A program made the position numbers and the translations under genes. Under the pieces are notes generated by a model. It did no database searches. It had not been told where the DNA came from and worked only from the letters and a program-made list of their open reading frames with translations. DNA of 64,000 bases from Actinomycetospora endophytica (GTDB lineage Bacteria > Actinomycetota > Actinomycetes > Mycobacteriales > Pseudonocardiaceae). The stretch covers positions 434,001 through 498,000 of the forward strand of contig NZ_JAJNDB010000001.1 of NCBI RefSeq assembly GCF_021026375.1, in the 5' to 3' direction. Shown here one piece after another: positions 7,925 through 16,185 of this stretch (position 1 is its first letter; each line of letters starts with the position of its first letter).

Positions 7925-10408
7925 CTACGTCTGCGGCTGGAACCGCCGCAGGCGCAGGCTGTTCCCGACGACGAAGATGCTCGAGATCCCCATGACGGCG
8001 CCGGCGAGCATCGGGTTGAGGAGCCCGAACGCGGCCAGCGGCAGCATGGCCACGTTGTAGACGAACGCCCAGAACAGGTTCCCGCGGATCGTCGAGAGCG
8101 TCCGCCGGGCCAGGCGCAGGGCGTCGGTGACGCCGCGCAGGTCGTCGCCGACCAGCGTCAGGTCCCCGGCGTCGACAGCGAGCGCGGAGCCGCCGCCCAT
8201 CGCGAGGCCGAGGTCGGCGCGGGCCAGCGCGGCCGCGTCGTTGACGCCGTCGCCGACCATCGCGACGACCTTGCCCTCACGGCTCAGCCGGTCGATGACA
8301 TCGGCCTTCTCGGTGGGCAGCACCTCGGCGACGACGTCCTCCGGGGCGATCCCGACCTCGGCGGCCACCGCGTGCGCCGCGGCCGCGTTGTCGCCGGTCA
8401 GCAGCATCGGGCGCAGGCCCATCTGCTTCATCCGGGCGACCGCCTCGGCCGAGGTCGGACGGACGGTGTCGCCGACGGCGAGCACGGCGCGGGCGGCGAG
8501 GACGCCGTCGTCGTCGGCCCAGGCCAGCACGACGGCGGTGGCGCCCGCGGCCTCGGCGTCGCGGTGGGCGCGGTCGAGGTCGGCGGGCAGCTCGACGCCC
8601 TCGTCCTCCACCAGACGACGCCGCCCGAGGACGGCCGTGGTCCCGTCGACGACGCCGCGGACGCCGAGCCCGTCGACGACCTCGACGTCGGTGGCGGTGG
8701 CCGACCCGGCCGAGGTCACCCCGGCCGCCGCCGTGGCCGCCTCGACGAGCGCCCGCGCGACCGGGTGGTCCACATCGGTCTCCAGCGCCACGACCCGGCG
8801 CCACACGGCCTCGTCCGCGACGCCCTCGGCGTGGGCCACCGAGCGCAGCCCCATCCGGCCCGTCGTCACGGTCCCGGTCTTGTCGAGCACGACGGTGCTG
8901 ACCTTCTTCGAGGTCTCGAGCACCTGCGGGCCACGCAGCAGGATCCCCAGCTTGCGGCCGCGGCCGGCGGCCACCGCGAGCGCCGTCGGGGTCGCGAGGC
9001 CGAGCGCGCACGGGCAGGCCACGACGAGCACGGCCATGGCGGCGGCGATCGCGAAGCCCGCGTCGGCGTCGGCGAACCACCAGAAGCCGAACGTGTAGGC
9101 GGCGAGCACGAGCACGACCGGGACGAAGCGCCCGGCGATCCGGTCGGCGAGCCGCTGGACCGAGGCCTTGCCGAGCTGGGCGTCCTGCACCCGCTTGGTC
9201 AGGCGCGCCCACTGGGTGTCGGCGCCGACCTCCGTCGCGCGGACCACGACCCGGCCGGTGGCGCAGCGCGTCCCGGCGAGCACGCGGGTGCCCGCGGCGA
9301 CCTCGACGGGCACCGACTCGCCGGTCATGGCGGCGACATCGAGCGCGGCGGCGCCGTCGGTGATCACGCCGTCGACGGGCACGGTGTCGCCGGCGCCGAC
9401 GATCACGTGGTCGCCCACCCGGACGTTCCCGACGGCCACGCGCAGCGCGCGGTCGGCGACGATCAGGACGGCGTCGGGGGTGGCCCGCTCGTCGGCACCC
9501 GCTCCGCCCGCGGTCATCGCCCGGCGCCGGCCCCGGAGCTCGATGTAGCGCCCGATGAGGACGGCGGTGACGATCGCGCACGCCGCCTCGAGGTAGATCG
9601 TCCGGGTGCCGCCCCACTCGTCGGGGGCGGGGATCAGCGAGAGCCCGTGCCGCACCCCGCCGAGCCCGGCCTCGCCGAAGAACAGCGTCCCGACCGACCA
9701 ACCGAACGCGGAGAGCACCCCGACCGACACCAGGGTGTCCATCGTCAGCGACCGGTGCCGCAGGTGGTTCCACGCGGCCCGGTGGAACCGCCAGCCACCC
9801 CAGAAGACCACCGGCGCGGCCAGCGCCAGCGAGGCCCACTGCCAGTAGCGGAACTGCCAGAGCGAGTTCATCGCGACGACGATCACCGGCAGGCTCAGCG
9901 CGAGGCAGACCATGGCGCGGTAGCGCAGGTCGGAGACCTCGGGGTCGTGGTCGGGGTTCGGCTCGTCGTCGCCCTTCCCCGCACGAGGGGAACCCTCATG
10001 AGCCTCTAGCGACGGGAGCTTCCCCTCGTGCGGGGAGCGCGGCGCCGGGATGTCGGCACCAGGGGAACCCTCGGCATGTTCTAGCGGCCGAGGGTTCCCC
10101 TCGTGCGGAACGGCCGGGGCCGCGGTCGGAACCGCCGGCGACGCGCTCGAGACCGACCCGGCGGCACCCGTCGTCACCACCGACGCTCCGAAGCCGAGCT
10201 TCTCGACGACGCGGACGATCGCGTCGGGGTCGCCGTCGTGGGTGACGCGGGCGCGGCCGGTCGCGAGGTTCACCTCGGCGGTGACGCCCTCGAGCTTGCC
10301 GAGCCGGCGCTCGATCCGTGACGTGCAGGCGCCGCACGTCATGCCGGTGACCGCGAGCTCGGTGACGCGGGCCGCCGACGGGGACGACAGGGAGGAGGTG
10401 GCCGTCAT
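7925..10408 (-). CDS. copA: Copper-translocating P1B-type ATPase
   Basis: 827 aa. An N-terminal heavy-metal domain (GMTCGACTSR, CxxC) is followed by an atypical repeat-derived linker, eight predicted membrane helices with the CPC ion motif (CPCALGLATP), the phosphorylation motif DKTGT, the P1B HP motif in DVDHPVARAL, and GDGVNDAAAL. It exports Cu(I), or possibly another soft metal, from the cytosol using ATP. ATG 10408 has AGGAG nine bases upstream; the open frame further upstream is not needed. Residues about 100-145 come from two tandem copies of a palindromic DNA element. It ends 7 bp from the convergent small gene. Confidence 0.95.
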   Translation of the reverse strand: MTATSSLSSPSAARVTELAVTGMTCGACTSRIERRLGKLEGVTAEVNLATGRARVTHDGDPDAIVRVVEKLGFGASVVTTGAAGSVSSASPAVPTAAPAVPHEGNPRPLEHAEGSPGADIPAPRSPHEGKLPSLEAHEGSPRAGKGDDEPNPDHDPEVSDLRYRAMVCLALSLPVIVVAMNSLWQFRYWQWASLALAAPVVFWGGWRFHRAAWNHLRHRSLTMDTLVSVGVLSAFGWSVGTLFFGEAGLGGVRHGLSLIPAPDEWGGTRTIYLEAACAIVTAVLIGRYIELRGRRRAMTAGGAGADERATPDAVLIVADRALRVAVGNVRVGDHVIVGAGDTVPVDGVITDGAAALDVAAMTGESVPVEVAAGTRVLAGTRCATGRVVVRATEVGADTQWARLTKRVQDAQLGKASVQRLADRIAGRFVPVVLVLAAYTFGFWWFADADAGFAIAAAMAVLVVACPCALGLATPTALAVAAGRGRKLGILLRGPQVLETSKKVSTVVLDKTGTVTTGRMGLRSVAHAEGVADEAVWRRVVALETDVDHPVARALVEAATAAAGVTSAGSATATDVEVVDGLGVRGVVDGTTAVLGRRRLVEDEGVELPADLDRAHRDAEAAGATAVVLAWADDDGVLAARAVLAVGDTVRPTSAEAVARMKQMGLRPMLLTGDNAAAAHAVAAEVGIAPEDVVAEVLPTEKADVIDRLSREGKVVAMVGDGVNDAAALARADLGLAMGGGSALAVDAGDLTLVGDDLRGVTDALRLARRTLSTIRGNLFWAFVYNVAMLPLAAFGLLNPMLAGAVMGISSIFVVGNSLRLRRFQPQT
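9981..10105. repeat. Two tandem copies of 50-bp palindromic element R3 inside copA
   Basis: Copies at 9981-10030 and 10056-10105 both run from GCAC(G/C)AGGGGAACCCTC to TTCCCCTCGTG, with starts 75 bp apart. The 75-bp unit keeps frame and encodes two similar 25-residue units (PHEGNPRPLEHAEGSPG and PHEGKLPSLEAHEGSPR) in the CopA linker. A third copy lies between genes at 31828-31877, sharing 40 of 50 bases with the first. Confidence 0.9.
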
Positions 10409-10600
10409 CGGCGCGGGCTCCTGGGGAGACGGGGTCCGGGGCGCGCTGACGGTAGGCAGTGCCGGGCACCGCACCCGTCGGAGCTGAGGACCGCCCCGTG
10501 CCCACCCGTCGACCGGTGCCACGCGCCCGACGAGCGGTCGGCGCACTGGCCCGATCGGAGCAGGCTCCCCCTGAGAGCTCTCAGGCCGCCGGAGACGACC

Positions 10601-11572
10601 TCAGGCCAGGCCGACCATCGCGCCGAAGTAGGACGGGAACGAGGCGACGATCGCCACGATCACCAGCAGGTACCAGGCGCCGAGACCCCACCCGTGGCGG
10701 CGGGCGAGCGTGTCGCCCGCGGGCTCGCCGCCGAGGTTGCCCTCGCGCAGGTTGTGCATCGTCGTGAACCAGAAGATCGCGATCACGGCGACCCACGCGA
10801 CCATGCAGTACGGGCACAGCGCATGGATCGTGACGAGGCTCTGCACGATCAGCCAGTGGATGAACAGCACGCCCACGAACGAGCCGGCCTCCAGCGCCCA
10901 CCACACCCACCGCGGCAGCTCGGCGCCCGACAGGACGAACGCGCCGCACGCCGCGACCACCGGGAACGTCAGCAGCCCGATCACCGGGTTCGGGAAGCCG
11001 AGCACGGACGCCTGCGCGGTCTTCATGATCGTCCCGCAGGAGAGCACCGGGTCGATCGAGCAGCTCGGGATGTAGTCCGGGTTGGCGAGCAGGTCGAGCT
11101 TCTCGATGAGCAGGACCAGCGCGACGACCGCGCCGACCAGACCGCCGATGAGCAGCACCCAGCCGGTGCCGCGGACCGGGGCGCCCAGGTCGTCGACGTC
11201 GTCCGGGGCCTCGTCGTCCTCGGGGGTCCCGACGGCGGACGTGGTGACGGTCGGTTCCGGGGTCCCGACGACGGGTCGGGTCGACCTGGACCGTGCTCCG
11301 GTGCCGGGAATCGGCGCGGTCGGCGGGGCGGCGGCGGTGTCGGGCGAGGCGGCTCCGGGAGCGGCGGTGCCCGGCGAGGCGGCTGCGGGTGCGGCGGCGC
11401 CCAGCGAGGCGCTGCCGGCGAGGCCCGGTCCGGCCGGGGCGGTGCCGGGCCGGACGGTGCCCGTCGGGGCCGCGCCGCTCGGGGTTCCCACCGTCGCCGT
11501 CGTGCCGGGCGCCTGCCGAGGCTCTCCGGGCGCCGCGTGCCGTCCGCCCGCTGCCCTGCCGTGCTCGGCCAT
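10601..11572 (-). CDS. Vitamin K epoxide reductase (VKOR) family membrane oxidoreductase
   Basis: 323 aa. The C-terminal half is a VKOR four-helix membrane domain with the loop cysteine region SCSIDPVLSCGTIMKT and the active site CxxC in ALCPYCMVAW. VKOR uses quinone to reoxidise DsbA-type proteins, so the DsbA-like protein encoded at 6314 is the likely partner. The first ~135 residues are a low-complexity Ala/Pro/Gly/Thr tail, far longer than usual for bacterial VKOR, presumably cytoplasmic and disordered. ATG 11572 follows GGAG. Three prime of copA on the same strand but about 190 bp away. Confidence 0.92.
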   Translation of the reverse strand: MAEHGRAAGGRHAAPGEPRQAPGTTATVGTPSGAAPTGTVRPGTAPAGPGLAGSASLGAAAPAAASPGTAAPGAASPDTAAAPPTAPIPGTGARSRSTRPVVGTPEPTVTTSAVGTPEDDEAPDDVDDLGAPVRGTGWVLLIGGLVGAVVALVLLIEKLDLLANPDYIPSCSIDPVLSCGTIMKTAQASVLGFPNPVIGLLTFPVVAACGAFVLSGAELPRWVWWALEAGSFVGVLFIHWLIVQSLVTIHALCPYCMVAWVAVIAIFWFTTMHNLREGNLGGEPAGDTLARRHGWGLGAWYLLVIVAIVASFPSYFGAMVGLA

Positions 11573-11775
11573 GGTCGTCGTCTCCTCGTCGTCGCGCGAC
11601 GCTCTCGTCCGGTCGCCCTGCACGTCGCCGCCGGGCCGCGGCCGGTTCCCGACCGTGGCGCGGACCCCACCATCGTGACGCCTCACCCGGACGTGGTGGT
11701 GAACGGCCCACCTGTGCCACCCGCTGCCCCAGGGCGGGCGGGGCGGGATCCCCCGCTGATGGCACCCTCACCGAC

Positions 11776-12261
11776 GTGGCCGACATCGAGGTGGTCCGGG
11801 CCGGCGCGGACGACACGGAGGAGGCCCGCGACGTCCGCCTCCGCGCGCTCGCCGACGCCCCGGAGGCCTTCGCCGCCTCCCGCGAGCAGGAGGAGGCGTT
11901 CGACGACGCCGAGTGGAAGCGCCGCGTCACGACGAACGCCTGGTTCCTCGCCCGCGCCGACGGCCACGCGGTCGGCCTCGCCTGTGGCATCCCCGAGCCG
12001 CAGGACGACGACGGGCGCCACCTGGTGGGCATGTGGGTCGAACCCGACTTCCGCGGCCGGGGGCTCTCGGATCTCCTGGTGGCCGCGGTCATGGCCTGGG
12101 CCCGGCGCGAGGGCGCGCAGACGCTGGCGCTCTGGGTCGTCGACGGCAACCACCGCGCCCTCGGGCTCTACGACCGGCTCGGCTTCGAGTCCACCGGCGA
12201 GCAGCAACCGGTCCCGGGTCGCTCCGAGGTCATGGAGTCCCGGATGCGGCTGATCCTCTGA
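11776..12261 (+). CDS. GNAT-family N-acetyltransferase
   Basis: 161 aa with the complete GNAT fold: motif A GMWVEPDFRGRGLSDLLVAA (the RGRG acetyl-CoA pyrophosphate loop) and motif B ALWVVDGNHRALGLYDRLGF with the usual N-x-x-A-x-x-x-Y. It transfers an acetyl group to an amine; substrate unknown. The GTG at 11776 is the only start giving the standard N-terminus. It converges with the MFS gene, 6 bp apart. Confidence 0.88.
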   Translation: MADIEVVRAGADDTEEARDVRLRALADAPEAFAASREQEEAFDDAEWKRRVTTNAWFLARADGHAVGLACGIPEPQDDDGRHLVGMWVEPDFRGRGLSDLLVAAVMAWARREGAQTLALWVVDGNHRALGLYDRLGFESTGEQQPVPGRSEVMESRMRLIL

Positions 12262-12267
12262 GCGCCG

Positions 12268-14001
12268 TCACGCCGCCGCGGCCGCATCCCGCCGGACGAG
12301 GGCCAGGTCGAGCGCCGCACCGCCGTCGACCGGCACCCGGTGGGCGCGCGGATGGTGCTCCGGCGCGCTGACCAGCACGATCACGTGCTCACCCGGCCCC
12401 ACCCGCGCCGGGTCCAGGGCGGCCTCGAACCCGCCGTCGGCGTCGGTCCGGGCGCGGCCCAGCTGGGCGCCGGCCGCGTCGATGAGGGTCGCGACGGCGC
12501 CCGGGACGGCGAGTCCGCCCGCGTCGCGCACCACCCCGCGGACGACGGCGGCCCGGACGTCGCGCTCGACCTCGACCACCACCTCGTCGTCGTCAGCGCC
12601 CGTCAGGTCCTCGACGACCGCGCCGCGCCCCCTCCGCCGGCGCTCGACCACCGAGAGCCCCAGCGCGATCACCGCCGCGACGAGGGCCGCCCCGGCCAGC
12701 AGCTCCCACCCGGCCCGGACCGAGCCGAACTCCGAGGGCAGGCCGGTGGTGTGCGCGCCGATCACCGAGACCAGTAGGGCCACGCCGAGCACCGACCCGA
12801 CCTGCCGCGCGGTGTTGATCAGCGACGAGCCCGGCCCCCAGCTCGCCGCGGGCAGCGCGGACCCGACCACCGAGGACAGCGTCGGCAGGATCAGCCCCAC
12901 CCCGAGCCCGGTCAGCAGCTGGCCGGGCAGCATGCCGCCGAGGTAGTCGGGCGTGAGGCCGAGGTGGGTCAGCCACCACGTCGGGCCCGCCGCGAACGCG
13001 AGCGTGCCGACGAACGCGACCGGCCCGATCCCGAACCGCCCCGACAGGTGCCCGGCCAGCCGTGACACCACCACGACGACGAGCGGCCCCGCCGCCAGCC
13101 CGAGCCCCGCGAGCTGCGGCGACCAGCCCCAGGTGCCGGTCAGGTAGAGGACGTTGACGACGAGCATCCCGGCGAACCCGGTGGTGAACGCGACCATGAC
13201 CAGCGCCGCGAGCGCGACGACCGGCACACGCAGCACGGCGAGGTCGAGTGCGGGGACCGGGTGGCGGCGCGAACGCAGCACCACGAGGACGAGCCCGACG
13301 ACGGCGACCGCGAACCCGACGAGCACCTCAGGCCCGCCCCAGCCGGAGTCCGGCGTGCGCACCAGCGCGAACGCGAGCGCCCCCACCCCGACGACGATCC
13401 CGAGCGCACCGAGGAGGTCCGGCATGCCGGTCCGGGCGACGTCCGGGTCACGCAGCACCCGCAGCCCGGCGACGAACGCGACGATCCCGACGGGCACGTT
13501 GACCAGGAACACCCAGTGCCAGGAGATCTCGACGAGCAGCCCGCCCAGCGGCGGGCCGAGCGCGGCGGCGACCGCCCCGATCGACGCCCAGGCCCCGACC
13601 GCCCGGGTGCGCCGCTCGGCGGGATAGGCCGCGAGCAGCAACGACAGCGACGTCGGCATCACCAGCGCCGCGCCGACCGCCTGCACCGCCCGCGCCGCGA
13701 CGAGCAGCCAGACACCCGGTGCGGCGGCACACGCGGCCGAGGCCAGCGCGAACACCGCGAGCCCGGTGAGGAACACCTGCTTGTGCCCGAAGCGGTCCGC
13801 GAGCCGGCCCGCCAGCGCCAGGAACGCCGCGAACACCACGGTGTAGCCGTTGAGGATCCACGACATCTGGCCGAGGTCGGTGCCCGGGAAGTCGGCGCGG
13901 ATGTCGGGGAACGCGATGTTGACGATGAACAGGTCGAGGCTCGACAGGAACGCCGCGGCCGAGGTGACGAGCAGGACGGCGCCGGGGCGGGCGGTGCTCA
14001 T
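12268..14001 (-). CDS. MFS drug exporter (DHA2/EmrB type) with C-terminal CarboxypepD-like domain
   Basis: 577 aa. Residues 1-~470 are a 14-helix EmrB/QacA-type proton antiporter (SLDLFIVNIAFPDIR, then LADRFGHKQVFLTG and WASIGAVAAALGPPLGG). Residues ~480-577 form a soluble beta-sandwich-like extension, AAVVRGVVRDAGGLAVPGAV then ARTDADGGFEAALDP, which is the carboxypeptidase-regulatory-like pattern and is not normally present in these exporters. It probably expels toxic organic compounds. It is preceded by a palindrome (14021-14034) identical to one in front of the adjacent tetR gene, so it is likely repressed by that TetR. Confidence 0.88.
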   Translation of the reverse strand: MSTARPGAVLLVTSAAAFLSSLDLFIVNIAFPDIRADFPGTDLGQMSWILNGYTVVFAAFLALAGRLADRFGHKQVFLTGLAVFALASAACAAAPGVWLLVAARAVQAVGAALVMPTSLSLLLAAYPAERRTRAVGAWASIGAVAAALGPPLGGLLVEISWHWVFLVNVPVGIVAFVAGLRVLRDPDVARTGMPDLLGALGIVVGVGALAFALVRTPDSGWGGPEVLVGFAVAVVGLVLVVLRSRRHPVPALDLAVLRVPVVALAALVMVAFTTGFAGMLVVNVLYLTGTWGWSPQLAGLGLAAGPLVVVVVSRLAGHLSGRFGIGPVAFVGTLAFAAGPTWWLTHLGLTPDYLGGMLPGQLLTGLGVGLILPTLSSVVGSALPAASWGPGSSLINTARQVGSVLGVALLVSVIGAHTTGLPSEFGSVRAGWELLAGAALVAAVIALGLSVVERRRRGRGAVVEDLTGADDDEVVVEVERDVRAAVVRGVVRDAGGLAVPGAVATLIDAAGAQLGRARTDADGGFEAALDPARVGPGEHVIVLVSAPEHHPRAHRVPVDGGAALDLALVRRDAAAAA

Positions 14002-14020
14002 GGGGCTCCTTCGCTGAGGC

Positions 14021-14034
14021 GGACCGATCGGTCC
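14021..14034. promoter_or_regulatory. TetR-type operator, copy in front of the MFS gene
   Basis: GGACCGATCGGTCC is a perfect 14-bp palindrome located 20-33 bp upstream of the exporter ATG. The identical sequence is at 14706-14719 upstream of the tetR gene. Two exact copies in the two promoters of the pair make operator function very likely. Confidence 0.75.
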
Positions 14035-14068
14035 CGTTGTACGCGCGAGAACGAGGAGGGCACCGGGA

Positions 14069-14674
14069 TCAGGCGCCCACGAGACGGCGGGCGAGATCGA
14101 CCGCGGCGTCGGCGGCGGGGTCGAGACGGTCGTCGAGGCGGTCGCGGTAGGCCGCCTGCAGGTAGAGCCCGTCGACGATCAGCCAGAGCTGCTCGACCAG
14201 CCGGTCGGGGTCGGCGACGTCGAGGCGCGCGACCCGCTCCGCGATCGCGGCCCGGGTCTCGGCGAGCTGGGCGTGCGCGACGGCGGCCGGCGCCGTCCCG
14301 TCGTCGGAACCCGGCTCCCCGGAGTCCTCCGGGAACTCCGCGAGGTAGTTGCGGAACGCGCATCCGCGGAACCGGGGATGCCGCACCGTCGTGGCGACCT
14401 CGGCGACCATCGCCACGAGCTGCTCCCGCGGGTCGTCCCCGGCGTCCTCGAGCACGCGACGCGCCGCCTCGGCCCGGCGCTCGCGAGCACCCTCGAGGTA
14501 GGCGGCGACGAGGTCCGACTTGGCGGGAAAGTGCTGGTAGAGCAGGTTCTTGCCGGTCCCGGCCTCGGTGATGATCCGGTTCATCCCGACCGCGCGGACC
14601 CCGTGGTCGTAGAACAGCCGGGACGCGACACCGAGGATCCGCTCGCGCGTTCCCGGTGCGGGCGTGCGTGCCAT
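14069..14674 (-). CDS. TetR-family repressor of the MFS exporter
   Basis: 201 aa. The N-terminal HTH is classical: TRERILGVASRLFYDHGVRA, then GMNRIITEAGTGKNLLYQHF. The remainder is an alpha-helical ligand domain (RGCAFRNYLAEFP, LWLIVDGLYLQAAYR). It lies 67 bp upstream of the exporter on the same strand. Shared palindromes suggest it represses both genes until an exported compound binds. Effector unknown. Confidence 0.92.
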   Translation of the reverse strand: MARTPAPGTRERILGVASRLFYDHGVRAVGMNRIITEAGTGKNLLYQHFPAKSDLVAAYLEGARERRAEAARRVLEDAGDDPREQLVAMVAEVATTVRHPRFRGCAFRNYLAEFPEDSGEPGSDDGTAPAAVAHAQLAETRAAIAERVARLDVADPDRLVEQLWLIVDGLYLQAAYRDRLDDRLDPAADAAVDLARRLVGA

Positions 14675-14705
14675 GGCGATCGACCTCCTCGTCGACCACC
14701 GTAGC

Positions 14706-14719
14706 GGACCGATCGGTCC
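14706..14719. promoter_or_regulatory. TetR-type operator, copy in front of tetR
   Basis: A second exact GGACCGATCGGTCC, 32-45 bp upstream of the tetR ATG, consistent with autoregulation. It sits between tetR and the 3' end of the truncated acetyltransferase gene. Confidence 0.75.
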
Positions 14720-14734
14720 AGCACCAGCACGCGG

Positions 14735-15205
14735 TCAGCGTCGACCCGCCACTCGGCAACCTCCCGGGGCGCCACCGCTCCCCGACGATGCAGCCGCCGA
14801 CCGCTCCCGACGACGGCTGCCGGTCCCGTCTCCGCCCGTCACCAGTTCCCCGAGCACCGTCATCCCGACGCCCCGGCCCCGCGCCGCCCGCACGAGCCAC
14901 ACCCCGGCCTCGAGGGTCGCCGTCCCGTGCCCGCCCAACCACGCGAGCCCGACGATCGCCCCGCCGCCCACGGTCCCCTCCACGACGAGCCAGGCGCACT
15001 CGTCCGCCGGCCGTGCCCGCAGGTAGCGCGCGTGGGCGCGCTCGCGGGCCAGGGTCCAGTCGTCCGGGTCGGGCGCGCCGTCGGGCGGCATCACCTCCCC
15101 CGGCAGCGCCCCGGTGACGGCGGCCGCGACGACCGCGGCGACGTCGTCCGCGTCGCCGGGGTCGAGGCGCCGCAAGGTGATCGCGGGCCGCAGCGGTGTC
15201 GTCAT
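14735..15205 (-). CDS. GNAT acetyltransferase, apparently truncated
   Basis: 156 aa. Residues 1-~125 match the first part of a GNAT enzyme (ITLRRLDPGDADDVAAVVAA, then GLAWLGGHGTATLEAGVWLV and AARGRGVGMTVLGELV, motif A). After ELVTGG the sequence becomes a basic Ser/Gly/Arg-rich tail, and motif B with the Asn and Tyr catalytic region is missing. The 3' end therefore looks eroded or replaced, and it runs up to the tetR promoter. It may be a nonfunctional remnant. Confidence 0.6.
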   Translation of the reverse strand: MTTPLRPAITLRRLDPGDADDVAAVVAAAVTGALPGEVMPPDGAPDPDDWTLARERAHARYLRARPADECAWLVVEGTVGGGAIVGLAWLGGHGTATLEAGVWLVRAARGRGVGMTVLGELVTGGDGTGSRRRERSAAASSGSGGAPGGCRVAGRR

Positions 15206-15738
15206 CGCCGGAGCGTGCGCCCCTCGTCAGGCGCCGACCAGCGGATTTCCCGGCGACGGCGTCCGTGGCCGGGCGTCGAGGCGTACGCCGTGACAGCGGG
15301 CCGTCTCGTCCGCCGGGGTCGTCGGCCGGCCGGGGTGGACGTGGAACTCGTGCGGTCTCCGTCGGTCCTGCTAGGCAGTCGATCTTCTCGAGCGCGGCAC
15401 CGACCAGGGCTCGACCCGGTTCACCCCCGACTCGCCAGGCAGTCGAGAAGCGCTAGGGATCGCCGAGCGCGACACCCGCGAACTGCCGCCGGCGCTCCCT
15501 CATCGGAGATCACGAGTTCGGGAGCGTGTCGCGGCACATCTTGCGCGTGTCGCTCCCGACGTCGTGATCATGCCCGGGCGATCCGCGCCAGTGCCGCGCT
15601 CGGCGTGATCAACTGCCTCGTCACCCGGCGACGCACTCCCGGACCCTGTGACCGGCACCACACTCGACCCCGTCGAAGCGCACCGCTCCAGATCGACGCG
15701 GACACAACGAACCCCGCACCCGATCCGAGGAGCACCCC
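15206..15738. other. 533-bp gene-free region with a large palindrome
   Basis: No reading frame here has family features. The conspicuous feature is an inverted repeat at 15508-15569, annotated separately. Imperfect repeats AGGCAGTCGA occur near 15374 and 15430. The promoter of the VOC gene at 15739 must lie near the right end. Confidence 0.6.
15508..15569. repeat. 62-bp inverted repeat in the intergenic region
   Basis: The left arm GATCACGAGTTCGGGAGCG and the right arm CGCTCCCGACGTCGTGATC are complementary except for two or three internal positions. TGTCGCG and CGCG-TGTC are closer to the centre. The total stem is near 24 bp with a short loop. No homologous copy was noticed elsewhere in the window. 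Possibly a palindromic repeat or a terminator-like hairpin. Confidence 0.6.
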
Positions 15739-16185
15739 GTGGACTGGACCCTGGAAGTCGTCGTCCTGCCCGTCAGCGATCTCGACCGCGCGGTCGCCTT
15801 CTACCGCGACCAGGTCGGCTTCACCCTCGACCACCGCACGACCAACGAGCACATGGACGTCGCCCAGCTGACCCCGCGCGGCTCCGGCGCCTCGATCGTC
15901 GTCGGGACCCTGCCGTCGCAGAACGAGATGGCGCCGGGCTCGATGCGCGGACTGCAGCTCTGCGTCGCCGATGCCGCGGCCGCCCACGCGGAGCTCGCCG
16001 GGCGCGGGGTGCCGGTCAGTGACGTGCAGATCCTCGACCCGCGCGACGGCGGCACGTTCTTCGGCTTCGCCGACCCGGACGGCAACACCTGGGCGATCCA
16101 GGAGCTCCGGGCGCGGGGCGGGCGACCCCTCATCCCTCGGGCGGATACCGAGGCCGCCCGATCGTGGAGCCAACACCCTTCGTAA
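15739..16185 (+). CDS. VOC-superfamily (glyoxalase-like) protein
   Basis: 148 aa, one glyoxalase/bleomycin-resistance/dioxygenase module: beta-alpha-beta units with LEVVVLPVSDLDRAVAFYRD, then GFTLDHRTT and VQILDPRDGGTFFGFADPDGN (given in parts), ending TWAIQEL. The DPDGNTW terminus is diagnostic. GTG 15739 has GAGGAG six bases upstream. Small VOC proteins bind or isomerise small electrophiles or confer resistance; substrate unknown. It appears monocistronic. Confidence 0.85.
   Translation: MDWTLEVVVLPVSDLDRAVAFYRDQVGFTLDHRTTNEHMDVAQLTPRGSGASIVVGTLPSQNEMAPGSMRGLQLCVADAAAAHAELAGRGVPVSDVQILDPRDGGTFFGFADPDGNTWAIQELRARGGRPLIPRADTEAARSWSQHPS

Noticed and set aside
9981..10105. CRISPR-like repeat array in copA
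   Set aside because: Only two tandem units, palindromic over their whole length, coding in frame, and no cas genes in the window.
15196..15456. 86-codon frame in the gap after the truncated acetyltransferase
   Set aside because: Ser/Arg/Pro-rich with no ribosome site and no family pattern; regarded as chance.
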